From positions 389,001 through 453,000 of the forward strand of contig JABMCL010003107.1 in the NCBI GenBank assembly GCA_018857735.1: a DNA stretch of 64,000 bases, in the 5' to 3' direction. The position numbers were made by a program, and so were the translations under genes. The notes beneath the pieces were generated by a model that searched no databases, was not told where the DNA came from, and was given only the letters and a program-made list of their open reading frames with translations. Position 1 is the first letter of the stretch. The number at the start of each line of letters is the position of its first letter. The DNA is from Alviniconcha marisindica (taxonomy: Eukaryota; Mollusca; Gastropoda; Provannidae). Shown piece by piece: positions 12,585 through 22,954 of the stretch.

Positions 12585-12685
12585 TGTGTGTGTGTGTGTG
12601 TGCCCGCGCGCGCACGTGTGTGTGCACACACGCGCACGTGTGTGTGTGTTGATGTGCATTTGTCCGTGGCAGCGCGCGCGCGCCC
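12585..12685. repeat. GT and CG alternating run
   Basis: A GT run followed by GCGC and CACGTG blocks and a second CG run near 12,671, inside the inverted-end element. Confidence 0.85.
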
Positions 12686-13024
12686 GCGAATGTGTTGTGA
12701 TGTATTGTGTTGTGTTTTATTATCCCCGCCTCAGTCGGTGCTAAACTGAAATACTACATTGCTTTGAGTAGACTACGAGGCTACTGCTGCCAGTAGCTCT
12801 GTGAGCTGTGTGAAATATGACTATGCTATAGAGACTGAGTAAAAATGTGGTTTGATTGTGTGTTGTGGATGCCCCGTAGGTATAATATGAATCTTTGATT
12901 GAATGGCTGGTATTTGTTGATGAAATAGAAGGTAAGCAGGGACTGACTTTGGCCGGGATGTGATGTTTCATTCTATGCAACGTTTTGTACATTTTGTAGC
13001 ATAATATGTACCTAACATGTGTTT

Positions 13025-13168
13025 TTTTCTCGCTTTCTCTCCCTCTCTCTCTTTGAATCTCTCTCTGTCTGTCTGTCTGTTTATCTGTCTCTGTCTGTCT
13101 GTCTGTCTCTGCCTTTTCCTTCTGTCTTTCGTTCTTCACTGTGTGTCTCTCTCCTTCCTCTCTGTCCG

Positions 13169-13247
<79 letters not shown>

Positions 13248-13265
13248 ACTTTCTCTCTTTCCTTC

Positions 13266-13306
<41 letters not shown>

Positions 13307-13310
13307 GTCT

Positions 13311-13358
<48 letters not shown>

Positions 13359-13423
13359 CTCTATATATATATATATATATATATGACGCGCGCGCGCGCG
13401 CGCGCACACACACACACACACAC

Positions 13424-13467
<44 letters not shown>
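13025..13467. repeat. Compound CT / CTGT / TA / CG / CA microsatellite
   Basis: In order: CT with CTGT interruptions, a TA run (about 13,362-13,384), a CG run (13,387-13,404), then CA (13,405-13,467). The last three make about 105 bases of alternating purine-pyrimidine, which favours Z-DNA. Long open frames over this on both strands are artefacts. Confidence 0.95.
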
Positions 13468-13468
<1 letters not shown>

Positions 13469-13626
13469 GTGACACACAAAATATCACATGTACTGATATT
13501 CAAGTGGGGAAAAAAAGGTACAATGCCTGCACGAATTGTCACTATCTCGTTGGTGGCAAAACGTGCAGGCATCGCTGCACCTTAGTGACAAAACGTGCCG
13601 TAGTGACAAAACGTGCCGCAACAGGG

Positions 13627-14029
13627 TGTTCGCGAAATCGGCCGCAAATTCGTCGGCGCTCTGTGGACATTAGCTTCAAAATTACACGAAACATGACTGT
13701 CAGTGCCATCTTGAAAACACTGGCTTAGAACGAACCGTTGCATAACGGAAAGCACTTTGTAGCGGCGGCTTGGCATAGCGACGCCAGTCAGCTAGCGTTG
13801 TGTAGGATGAACTCTCACAAGAATATACACTGTTTTGCTTTCTGTCAGAGGTTCTGATAACAAAGATGGCGGCAGAAAGCTTGAAAATCAACATTTGACG
13901 TTTTTAAAAGAAAAAAAGAAAGAACCCACTCCACAAAAAAAGCAACAAAAACAATAATAAAACACTTCATTTCTTGTTTGTTTTCTCAGGCTCTCTTGAG
14001 ATAAAAATGATAGCCTAACATGAGAGTGA
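13627..14029. other. Unassigned intergenic DNA
   Basis: No coding or repeat family is recognisable. Confidence 0.5.
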
Positions 14030-14084
14030 GCCCGTCCCTAATAAATCATACGGTTTCTGTGGACGTAAAGCACCATGAAAGAAG
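14030..14084 (+). repeat. SINE family 1, 3'-end fragment
   Basis: CCGTCCCTAATAA, then GGTTTCTGTGGACGT, then AAGCACCATG match the 3' part of the full SINE at 14,746-15,010. Only the tail is present. Confidence 0.7.
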
Positions 14085-14734
14085 AATATGATTAAGCAAT
14101 GTCTTATTTATCTTCCACTTGCTCAATAATTATTATGAATGCATTGTTGTCAGATGCGGCGCAGAACCAATTTTGCGTCCCCCCGCCCCCCATCTATTAG
14201 CCTCGAGTTTTCCAGACCTGCCACCATGTTTGTTAGATGATTGTCATACCGCTGCCCGCACAGACCTGTAAGCGGCTGTCCTTCTCCAGACCGGTAAGCG
14301 GCACGAGTCAGTCATCAAAAGGTTTCAAAAGAGCTATAATTTATCTGTTTATTTTTTTATCCCTTCTTTTACCAACAATGCAACGCGCCTGACGTCGAAA
14401 ACTCGAAACCGATTGGTATAATTAGTTCTGCTTACGTCCAACTGCAACCTGTTTTTAATCGAAATCAGTGTAAGAAACATTCCCGGACTGTAGCAGTGAC
14501 CCAGTAACCCTTTCCCACGTTAATCTAAATTTTTTGAATCTAGTAGTGTGTGGTCTTCAGTGGCCCGGTACGTGCGGTGGTGTTGGTCAGTACAGGTGTT
14601 GGTTTTCTCTTCAACAGTAGCGTCTGTCGGCAACGGCAGCACTAAGCAACTTTTTTTTGTTTTGTTTACGGCGTTTAGGCTGCTTCTAGTAAATGTCGAC
14701 AAATGAGTATAACTTTAAATGCGTTTAGGTCGGC
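14085..14734. other. Unassigned intergenic DNA
   Basis: Nothing recognisable; the open frames are short and unrelated to known families. Confidence 0.45.
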
Positions 14735-14745
14735 CGGATAGTCCT

Positions 14746-15010
14746 GTGAGCCGGTTTGGCCTAGCGGTAAGGCGTTAGGCTGGTAAGCGGAAGGACCTCG
14801 GTTCGATACCGCTTCGGCTCTCCTTTCTCTTCGAAAAGGTTGTGGTTTGTGGACACTGTCTTGTGACTTTGTCCATCACTTCCTACTGAAACATTAAAAT
14901 GGCTTTCATCGCTGCCCATCTTAATGCAGGAATCATTCACCCTTCTCCCCGTCCCTAATAAGCCTTATGGTTTCTGTGGACGTTAAGCACCATGTTTACT
15001 TACTTACTTA
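14746..15010 (+). mobile_element. tRNA-derived SINE, family 1, with target duplication
   Basis: The head (14,748-14,820) has pol III promoter boxes: TGGCCTAGCGG (A box) and GGTTCGATACC (B box), and its ends GAGCCG and CGGCTC pair like an acceptor stem. The body ends in CCTAATAAGCCTTATGG, TTTCTGTGGACGTTAAGC and a (TTAC)n tail. The 11-base string CGGATAGTCCT flanks it at 14,735-14,745 and 15,011-15,021. The anticodon loop could read GGT, but the anticodon stem does not pair, so this is a SINE head and not a tRNA gene. Confidence 0.85.
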
Positions 15011-15021
15011 CGGATAGTCCT

Positions 15022-15551
15022 ATTTGTGCGTCACACATGCTGATTTTTTCACTGTCGTCACCGTTTAGAAGATAAACACGATTAAAGGGCGATTTGCCTT
15101 TAATGCACACACATACACACACAGACCCTGTACCGGCGCTGTCGGGCCCCTAATCCCCACCCGTTGCCTAATCCAAACGACAAATCTTTTGCAATCCAAC
15201 TGGGTATGATGGTGGATTATCTTAAGAAGGAGTGATGAGAAACGATTTGACTGCTGTTTCGAGACTGATAAAGTTCATACTGAGAATTCAATGACTCCAA
15301 CAACAACAAAAAATATATATATATTTTGTATGGTCTGAACTGCTGAACTCGGAATTTGCTACCAAACGTAGTGGTGCATTATCATAGACCAGAGTGCTGA
15401 GTGTACATTCTGAAGTCTGTGATGGCCACATGAGAGGAAACGTACTATCTGAAGGGCAAAAGCCACCATTTGATGACTGTTTTCAGCTGTGAGCTGCTGA
15501 CATTCCGAGTGGGCCTTTGCTGAGCGTTGTGCCGCGGGAAGCAGCGACACC
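15022..15551. other. 5' flank of the LRR gene
   Basis: Expected to hold the promoter and 5' untranslated region of the gene that starts at 15,552. An AT run lies at about 15,311-15,325. No specific promoter element can be assigned with confidence. Confidence 0.4.
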
Positions 15552-15680
15552 ATGAGCGCCAAGCGCGGCAAGAAGAAGGAGGAGAAACCGCCACCTGCCA
15601 CCGGCCCCGGCAGCAAGATCATCGCCCTGCCAGAACCGCTGCGCAAGAAGTACATCAAGCGGCTGCCGGATGGAAAAAAG
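15552..15680 (+). CDS. Leucine-rich repeat protein, coding exon 1 of 5
   Basis: This exon encodes residues 1-43, opening MSAKRGKKKEEKPPP, a lysine-rich leader. The start is the first ATG in the frame, in the context GCGACACCATGAG, and the reading continues in phase 0 to the donor AAAAAG|GTAGCC at 15,681. The five exons (15,552-15,680; 18,814-19,215; 20,321-20,524; 22,166-22,428; 22,955-24,365) join into one uninterrupted 802-residue frame. A further upstream non-coding exon cannot be excluded. There is no signal peptide, so a cytoplasmic or nuclear location is inferred. Confidence 0.8.
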
Positions 15681-16589
15681 GTAGCCAACTGGATTGAAAT
15701 TACCGTCTGCCTCTACCCTGTCTATCCACACCGCCCTCTCTACTCCACGAAGGTTTGGTGTCAAACAAATGAAAGACACAATGCGTACAAACGATCTGGC
15801 CTCATTTAATTCATAAACCGTTTCAAGATTTGAGTTGGGTTGATTGTTACTAATATATAGTTGTGGGAGTCTGCATCAAGGAAGAGACTCCATTATAATA
15901 ATAGGAAGGGATGGATAGCCCTAACTGTTTGGAAAGGTTTTTGTAACGAGTGAAGAATTAATTCAGTCTGTCGTTTTGTTTTGCCGCGTAAGATTCCATA
16001 AGCACATATTTCACCTCATGCGCGCCCATCACTTTCATACAATGTTTATATATAATACATCGATGCATCTTACGCTCAGTCGTCATTCTCAGTACATTTC
16101 GATTTTGTTACACTTAAAAACTCCACCATTTGATGGGATGGGGGCGGAAGGGGGGGGGGAGGGGGGGGGGGTTAATTCCTTTTTTCAGTGGGGAATTTGT
16201 GAGGAAAATGAGTGGTTCGGCAATTCGCACAGGAAAACGAAATGTGTCCGTTTTTCCTGCACTAGAGGTTAGGGGTTGTAAAAGAGTTGATTATCCCGAA
16301 TATTATGAGCATTTACTTTAATTTTTGGTGGAAGGGCTGGTTCAATACGTGCTTCGTAAGCCATCAAAATGTACATTTTGTGGTTCAGATAATATGTACA
16401 GTAATTTTTAAGCGTATATTTTATTGTCAAGATAGCACATTTATCTTTACAATAATCTTTAAGTGTATATCTTGTGGTCGAGATAATACATTTCTCTTAC
16501 AGAAATATCAGCATTTTATTGTATATGAACACCTGTTGAGCATCTCATCTCGAGATGAGCCCCTGAGCACTTCACAATGGCAGCTATGG

Positions 16590-16935
16590 AGCTATTCGAT
16601 CTCTGCTTCCGAGCATACCCAGTGCGCTCTGGTCGTATGCGACTTTATGAGTGACTAACTTTCCACAGCACATTTTTGAATATCCACCGAAGTAATCTAC
16701 TCGCAGCACTGTTTGGTTGGTACTGACATGCCTGGTGCCACATGAAACACCGGCTGCTGCCGTCTCGGTGCATGGGCTGTGTACAACCATGCACCAGTTT
16801 ACAGCGTCACCTTATTCGAAACCATATACGCAGGGTGTATGCGTAGGCTATTTAGCCATGTGTAGGCTATTTAGCTGTAACCTGCCACCTGCATGTCAGT
16901 TTGGCATGAGAATGATGGTGATTTTTGTACCATCA
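16590..16935 (+). repeat. Dispersed repeat, copy 2
   Basis: It shares CTGGTGCCACATGAAAC, GCTGCCGTCTCGG, GGTGTATGCGT and TTTAGCTGTAACCTGCCACC with the copy at 9,520-9,880, in the same order. It sits in intron 1 of the LRR gene. Confidence 0.65.
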
Positions 16936-18333
16936 AACTAAGTGTGGTTGCCATAGGATCAGCAGTTAACAAGATATAGTCAAAACCGTCGTATTTTGAT
17001 TACTGAGTCCTCATTGTAACCTTGACCTTGAAGATAGCGAAGCAATCTTTCCACATGACACTTTGGCTCATGCTGCATCACTAGACCATTTATTTTTATT
17101 TTTATTTTTTATACTTTTTATTTTTTTATTTTGGGGGGAGGGGTTGTTGTTGTTACAAAAGGTTTAACCGTTCAGAAGATATAGTAGATCACATACGCCG
17201 ACCAACATTTACTTGTTAGATTGATTATAGTAATATTTGCATTTATAGAACTTACTTCTTCCTTTTTTAAAGTGTATTTAGTGGCTAATCATTTTTTGAC
17301 CGCCACCTCTGTTTGCGCTTTTCATCACACAAATAGCTAACTGATCAGCAAAGAAAAAAATAGTGCATCCGTACATCCATACTGGGAACAGCTTGATCTA
17401 CTACATCTGACACACACGTTATATATTGTCTTACAATATCTTTTATCTGGTAACAAATTCAGTCAAAAAACGAACAGTCACCACAATTTTGCCAGTCATA
17501 ATTTTGCGTATATACTCTTACTTGCATAAATGTACTAAACTAAATGTCTTCCATTATCAAGTGTTTCAGAGACTTGGCTCTAAAAGTACAACATTGTGAC
17601 GTCATAGAAAACGTCGACTTGTAACAGTGTGTCTTCAAAACGTTAACAGTATGGATTCACCAAGATTAGATTAACATGCAAGAAAGGTTGGTTACGGTCT
17701 AAAGAAGAAACACCTATTTTCTTGATCACCATTAGCTTAAAAAACAATTCTGGTTTGTTGTTGTTGTTTGTTTGTATTTTGTTTTTGCTTTTGTTCTTAT
17801 AACAAGCTGCAGTTGCTTTTTAAAATGTATTTATCTGAACACTATCACAGCAGAGCTGCTAGGTTAGCTTAATTGTTGGCATGAAAACAATTCTTTGATT
17901 TTGTCGTTTATGTTTAACTTGTGTCAACGACAGCATTGCAAGGTGTAATCAGTCATAATAATCTGTTTCCATTACTGTGTGTTTTGTAACAGTTCTAACA
18001 CTCGGGAATGGCCGCTTTTGTGAAAGCATCATGTGTAAATTACAACGGAGCTATTTTCTCAACAACAAAAACATTCTTCAGATTATACAAAGTTTTGTTG
18101 TTTTCTGTTTGTTTTGTTTTTTAAACAGTAGTGTTACACCTATATGCGACAGTTATATATAATACTCAGTTCTCACAATTACCACTGTAATAAAATATAG
18201 TTCTTCTCACAGTCACAGACGAATGAAAACAATAAGGAAGTAGAATCAAATATACACAAAACCCGAGCCAGTAGGGAAAATAATAACAGAAAAAAGAGAG
18301 AAAAAAAAGAGAGAAAAAAAGAAGAAGAAAAAG

Positions 18334-18351
18334 AGCGCGCGCACGCGCGCG

Positions 18352-18434
<83 letters not shown>

Positions 18435-18439
18435 GCGCG
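18334..18439. repeat. Alternating CG-CA-CG tract
   Basis: A CG run, about 60 bases of CA, and a second CG run make one alternating purine-pyrimidine block of about 106 bases inside intron 1. Such tracts are the classic Z-DNA sequence type. Confidence 0.95.
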
Positions 18440-18813
18440 AGTTATATATAGTCTTCCTATGTCGTTTGCTACACAACAAGGGTTTGGTATGGCAGCCGTT
18501 TTTAAAAAAGTCCAAATGATTTTCCAATATAATTGAAGAGTATTTTTCTACTGCATATCCGCCAGGGTAGTGAGGATGGCATGTACGACCTGGCAATCGA
18601 TTATTGTGGCAACCCAGCAGACAGCATATTGTCAAGCTGGATATCGAGAACATACGCAGCACTGTTTTTCGTGGATGGTGTAAAGCTAATTATGTTCACT
18701 ATATGTATAACTGAGGGTTGATCATCATATAATGTTAACCTCATTCAAAAACATCACGATCAATATACATACTGTTATGGCTTGACATTCATGAGCGTTT
18801 CATTGTGCGGCAG

Positions 18814-19215
18814 GTGTTTCTCAACTTCAGCACGGCCAACATGAAGTCTCTGCCCATAGAAATCTACGACAACGAAGAGCTGAGCGCTCTGGTGGTGCAG
18901 TTCAACGCAGAGAACAACCGCCTGAAGCGCCTTCCCAAAGCTCTGGCCAACCTGGAGAACCTGGTGGACATCGATGTCAAGAACAACGCTATGACCTCTT
19001 TCCCGGCCTCGGTGTCCCGCCTCAAGAAGCTGGTTCGTCTCAATATCACCAACAACTCCATCAAGAAGTTGCCACCAGCCATCCACAAGTGCTCGGCCCT
19101 GACCACACTGCTGGCCTCCAACAACAGGATCCGAGCTTTGCCCAAGAACATCGGCAAGTCAGGATCCCTGACCTACATTGACGTGTCGGGCAACCTTGTC
19201 AAGAGCTTCAGGAAG
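18814..19215 (+). CDS. Leucine-rich repeat protein, coding exon 2 of 5
   Basis: Residues 44-177. The acceptor TGCGGCAG precedes GTGTTTCTC, and the donor is GGAAG|GTTTGG; both joints are phase 0. It opens FLNFSTANMKSLPIEIYDN and carries about five LRRs of roughly 23 residues, including NNRLKRLPKALANLENL, NNSIKKLPPAIHKCSAL and NNRIRALPKNIGKSGSL. The pattern LxxLPxxIxxLxxLxxLxLxxN is that of intracellular SHOC2-type LRR proteins. This exon is GC-rich compared with the AT-rich introns, and a long antisense frame over it is a shadow. Confidence 0.9.
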
Positions 19216-19711
19216 GTTTGGTTTGTTGTTGATCATCATCTAGGAACGAAAGTTGTGAGACTTCAAGGCGTTGACGGTGCCTGCAAGAGCAGTCGAGTAA
19301 GTAGATGACTAAGTGAAGAAGTTGTCCCACCCTGTACTTCTCAGCTGATCACCGAAACCAGAGCCACTAGACAGTCGGTGCAAGCGTGACCAGGACTGTC
19401 AAATTCACTTATTCCATTTTTCTTTTACAGTTTATTAGATAGCAACCACGTGACAAGAGCCGCTAGACAGTCAATGCATGCGTGACCAGGACTGTCAAGT
19501 TAACTTGTTCGCTTTTTGTTTCGACTGTTGATCAGATAACATCTTGAAAGTGAACGTGTACTTAGATGGACTATGCTCATATGAACGTAATACGACACAA
19601 CATGAACACTTCTAGGTTAAATAATCGTACACACATGCACGCACGCACGCGCATACGCTTCTTTATGGGGAAAATTGATTGGCTAAAGTTGTCGCTTTCT
19701 TTTCATAAATA

Positions 19712-19980
19712 AGATCCAAACACATAAAAAGGTTAAAAAGAACGCTATTTATTAGGACAAAATCATAATCTGCAAATTTTCGAGGTGATCCCCTTTATCT
19801 AGCTGCACTTAAAAAACAGTTAAACGGTCAAAAACGATGAAAAATGAGATAAAAAGTTAAATCATTTATCTGTTTTGGGTTGAGCTATGTTGTTTTCCTG
19901 TCAGTGCTTGAAAGAATTTTGAACCGTTTATGTGTTTGGGTCTTGGTGTAGAACGCTAGCAGATCTTGTTTCAGTTTTTT
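19712..19980 (+). repeat. Palindrome-plus-tail repeat, copy A
   Basis: It starts AGATCCAAACACATAAAA and, after internal segments, ends in the partly reverse-complementary TTTATGTGTTTGGGTCTT. A tail, TGTAGAACGCTAGCAG, follows and is shared with copies B and C. It lies in intron 2 of the LRR gene. Confidence 0.7.
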
Positions 19981-20320
19981 TCTTCTTTTTTTCTTTTCTT
20001 TTCTCTCTCCATTTTTCATAAACAACCCCAACTTTCCCAAACAAACCAACAAAGCAACAAATAAAAAACATTGAAGAGACTATGATCACCCCCAGTGAAC
20101 ACAGGGATATATTAAAATAAGTCTACTCGTACGTTACAATGAACAATGGCAACTTATCAGCAACGACACTTGACCAGATAGCTCCTAGAGGCAGAGTAAT
20201 CATTGTGGGGACAGTATGGCACGGACAGACTGTTTGATGCTAGGGCGCGGAGCGAAGTGGTGGGCGATGACTTCATACTGAACAGCCTGCTCTCACGTCT
20301 CGCGTCTCGCTTGCGTGCAG

Positions 20321-20524
20321 GGGCTGTACGAGGTGCCGGCCCACGTCAACCTCTCCAACAACCGCCTCACCGCCATGCCCGCCGCCACCGTCAAGAAGCC
20401 GCACATCAAGCGCCTGGACCTGCAACACAACTCCATCGCCTTTGTGCCAGATACCATCGACAGACTGACCTGTCTGACGCACATTGACCTCAGTCACAAT
20501 TCTCTGGACGAGTTGCCGGCTCAG
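20321..20524 (+). CDS. Leucine-rich repeat protein, coding exon 3 of 5
   Basis: Residues 178-245. The acceptor is TTGCGTGCAG before GGGCTGTAC; the donor is CTCAG|GTCAGT; both are phase 0. Repeats visible: NLSNNRLTAMPAATVKKP, LDLQHNSIAFVPDTIDRL and IDLSHNSLDELPAQ. The exon holds close to three repeats and both borders fall near repeat edges, so the gene could lose or gain this block in frame. Confidence 0.9.
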
Positions 20525-20809
20525 GTCAGTCCCACGCGGCGTCAGAGTCTCAATGTTCCTTTGCTGCTCCCTCTCTGCGTCTCCCCCACTTTGATGTGAC
20601 ATAATATTATTATTTCGTGTTTTTGTTTTTTTAGTTGCAGTGCGAGAACCGGGAGGCACCTAAGTCTTTGTGGGCAGTTTTTCTTTAATCTTATGATTAT
20701 TTGCTGTTGATTAATTCAAACTAAGTTTTTAGTCATAAAATTCCGTCAGTATTTGCAGGCTACTCATGAAAGCATGAGTGTGTGCGCGTGTCCAATCCCA
20801 CTGCCCCAA

Positions 20810-21650
20810 TGACACGATTAGTCCTTCCCCTGCGCTGTCCTGTGTTTTCCCCCCAGCCTGTCTGTGTTCCTTCCACTTGTCCTACTACCTGCTTCCTAGC
20901 TGTGTTCTTCCTCCCTGCCACACTTTCACTGTCTCGTTTGTATTCTTTCTTTCTGGTACGCGTCTTCTGTCCCATTTGTGTTCTTTCTCCTTGCTGCACT
21001 TGTGTTCACCAGTAGTGTTCTTCCCTTCTGCTGCATTTCCATTTTTGTCCCAGTTGTGTTCTTCCCTTCTGCAACACTTCCACTGTCCCAATTGTGTTCT
21101 TCCCTTCTGCTACAGTTCTACTGTATCAGTTGTCTTTTCCCCTCCTGCACTTCCACTGTTTCCACTGTCCCAGATGTGTTTTTCCCCTGCTGCACTTCCA
21201 CTGTCCCAGTTTTACTCTTCCATCCTGCTGCACTTCCACTGTCCCGGTTGTGTTTCCCCCCTGCTGCATTTCCATTGCCTCAATTGTGCTCTTCCATCCT
21301 GCTGCACTTTCACGGCCTCAGTTGTGTTCTCCCCCTCCAACTCTTCCATTGTCCATGATACGTTCTCCTTCACTTCTGCACTTCCACTGTCCCAGTTGTG
21401 TTTTTCGTCCTGCTGCACTTCCACTGTCCCATTTGTGTTTCCTCTGCTGCACTTCCTCTGTCCCATTTGTGTTTCCTCTGCTGCACTTCCTCTGTCCCAT
21501 TTGTGTTTCCCCTGCTGCACTTCCAGTCCCATTTGTGTCCCCCCCTCCCCCTCCACCGCGGCTCATCTGCTGTCCCGGTTAATTGTGTTTTCCTATCTGC
21601 TACACTTCCACTGTTCCAGTTGTGTTCTTTACCCGCGTCACAATCACATT
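20810..21650 (+). repeat. Pyrimidine-rich ~40-bp minisatellite in intron 3
   Basis: The motif CTGCACTTCCACTGTCCCA followed by TTGTGTTCTTCCC recurs about every 40 bases across the intron, with diverged units at the edges. Near 21,410-21,520 it tightens to 40-base copies around CACTTCCTCTGTCCCATTTG. The long frames on both strands (for example a 360-residue frame from 20,778) are repeat translations. Confidence 0.85.
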
Positions 21651-21879
21651 CCTCTCCTTTGTCAAACTGCCATTTCCCGATGGTGTTGCATGTCATTGTC
21701 CTATTGTATTCCTTTTCCTGCCATTCTTCAGACAATGCTCCAATGCTCTTTTCCGGTGGTGTTGGTTGGCATTGTCCTAATCGTGTTCCTTTCTTTGCCA
21801 TACTCAGACAATTCCATTTGCTCAGACCCGTTTTCTGCTGAAACGTTACATTTCCTATGAAACATGCATTTTTCTGTTT

Positions 21880-21960
21880 ATTTCTAAAGAAGGAAGTTAG
21901 AAAGCACTTTTAGCCGCCGAAAGCGCTCTATAAATTCCCTGTTATTATTACTACTATTCA
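21880..21960 (+). repeat. CR1/L2-like LINE 3' tail
   Basis: AAAGCGCTCTATAAATTCC followed by TGTTATTATTACTACTATT matches the typical terminal signature of CR1/L2-type LINEs and SINEs that use them. It lies in intron 3 of the LRR gene. Confidence 0.5.
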
Positions 21961-22165
21961 TTCCTCCAGTCATTTGACCTTTTCCCTTGCAGAAAATATG
22001 TCCTAGTCGCGTTACCTTTGCCTAGAAACATTGTCCTAATCGTGTTTCCTTTCCCAGCAACAATAAAGCCGAATTTGTTTTGACCGGGTGGGTCAATCAG
22101 TTACATGTGAACCTAATAGTGTTATATTTCCTTGTAATTTTGTATTAATCGGTACCTTCCATCAG

Positions 22166-22428
22166 ATCGGCATGGTGAAGTACCTGCATCACCTTGACGT
22201 TTCCCACAACTCTCTCAAGGCCATTCCTGACGAAATCTGTTGCCTTGGGTACGCTCTTGACACGCTCAAGCTGTCCCACAACGAGATAGCCAGACTGCCG
22301 GACGATCTACAGAAGCTACGCAAGCTGAAGGTGCTGGAAGTGGCCTGCAATCAGCTGGAATTCATGCCACAGGCAACAGCGCAACTCCACTCCATCACCA
22401 CCATCAATGTATCCGGCAACAAGCTGAA
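22166..22428 (+). CDS. Leucine-rich repeat protein, coding exon 4 of 5
   Basis: Residues 246-332 plus two bases of codon 333. The acceptor is CTTCCATCAG, the donor AGCTGAA|GTAAGA. Repeats: LDVSHNSLKAIPDEICCL, LKLSHNEIARLPDDLQKL and LEVACNQLEFMPQATAQL, then NVSGNKLK. Reading through the donor gives an immediate stop, while splicing to 22,955 restores the frame as NKLKSVKFAVQL. Confidence 0.9.
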
Positions 22429-22605
22429 GTAAGAACCAGCAGTCGGGGGATGTGGGTGGGGTGGAGGGGTCATTAACGGTCGTAATGATTCGGAAAGGCA
22501 CGAAAAACAGAAAACAAACAAGCTCGTTTCCTTTTCATCTGCGTTCGGGCACGGTTCTGCCTCAACTGCAGTGGTATAGATGATTGTTGTGGCCGTCAGA
22601 AGGTC

Positions 22606-22670
22606 CCACGGCTGTTATTGCGGCGTTGTTCCACGGGGCCCATGGAACAACGCCGCAGTAACAGCCGTGG
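22606..22670. repeat. 28-bp inverted repeat (hairpin) in intron 4
   Basis: Arms 22,606-22,633 and 22,643-22,670 are reverse complements with one mismatch (a G-U pair in RNA), around a 9-base loop. The left arm begins CCACGGCTGTTATTGCGG. Confidence 0.9.
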
Positions 22671-22954
22671 TGCGTCATTCTTTCTTCCCTGAAGAGGGTG
22701 CGCAACTGTATAATGTGCTCTGGGAATGGTGATCATGTCTGACTTCGGCAGTCTTCATTGTGTGCCAGCCCTAGTCGACACACGTGTTGGGATGAGATAA
22801 GATCAAAATTTGATAATAAGTGGTCAGTGGTGTTTGATAACTGTCTGTGTGTCAGTCTGTCTCTGTCTGTCTGTCTCGTCTCTCTCTCTGTTTTAGTTAT
22901 CCGTTCACAGGTCCCCAGCATGCATTAACACGACGAATTCCTCGTTTGTTCCAG

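Larger units (their letters stand above)
12493..13623. mobile_element. Non-autonomous DNA transposon with perfect 26-bp inverted ends
   Basis: The first 26 bases (12,493-12,518, starting TGTTGCGGCACG) are the exact reverse complement of the last 26 (13,598-13,623). GGG directly flanks both ends (12,490-12,492 and 13,624-13,626), a possible 3-base target duplication. The motif GTGACAAAACGTG repeats inside both ends, near 12,521 and 13,584, with a variant near 13,553. The interior has no transposase and consists largely of GT and CT/TA/CG/CA microsatellites. A 3-base duplication would fit PIF/Harbinger, but the superfamily is not established. Confidence 0.75.
15681..18813 (+). other. Intron 1 of the LRR gene
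   Basis: A GT-AG intron of 3.1 kb. It contains a dispersed repeat near 16.6-16.9 kb, a G-rich run at about 16,148-16,171, a TCAAGGTCA-containing repeat near 17,018, and a 100-base alternating CG/CA tract at 18,334-18,439. No internal exon was recognised. Confidence 0.75.

Noticed and set aside
12741..13585. Long open frames of 160-250 residues on both strands
   Set aside because: They translate CT/GA, CTGT and CA/GT runs into Ser-Leu, Arg-Glu, Asp-Arg-Gln and Cys-Val or His-Thr repeats; no family signature.
14748..14820. Possible functional tRNA gene (Thr-like GGT anticodon)
   Set aside because: The A and B boxes and acceptor ends look tRNA-like, but the anticodon stem does not pair, and the segment is the head of a SINE with a target duplication.
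20778..21860. 360-residue plus-strand frame in LRR intron 3
   Set aside because: It is translated from the 40-bp pyrimidine minisatellite; it has no splice logic with the flanking LRR exons and no known domain.
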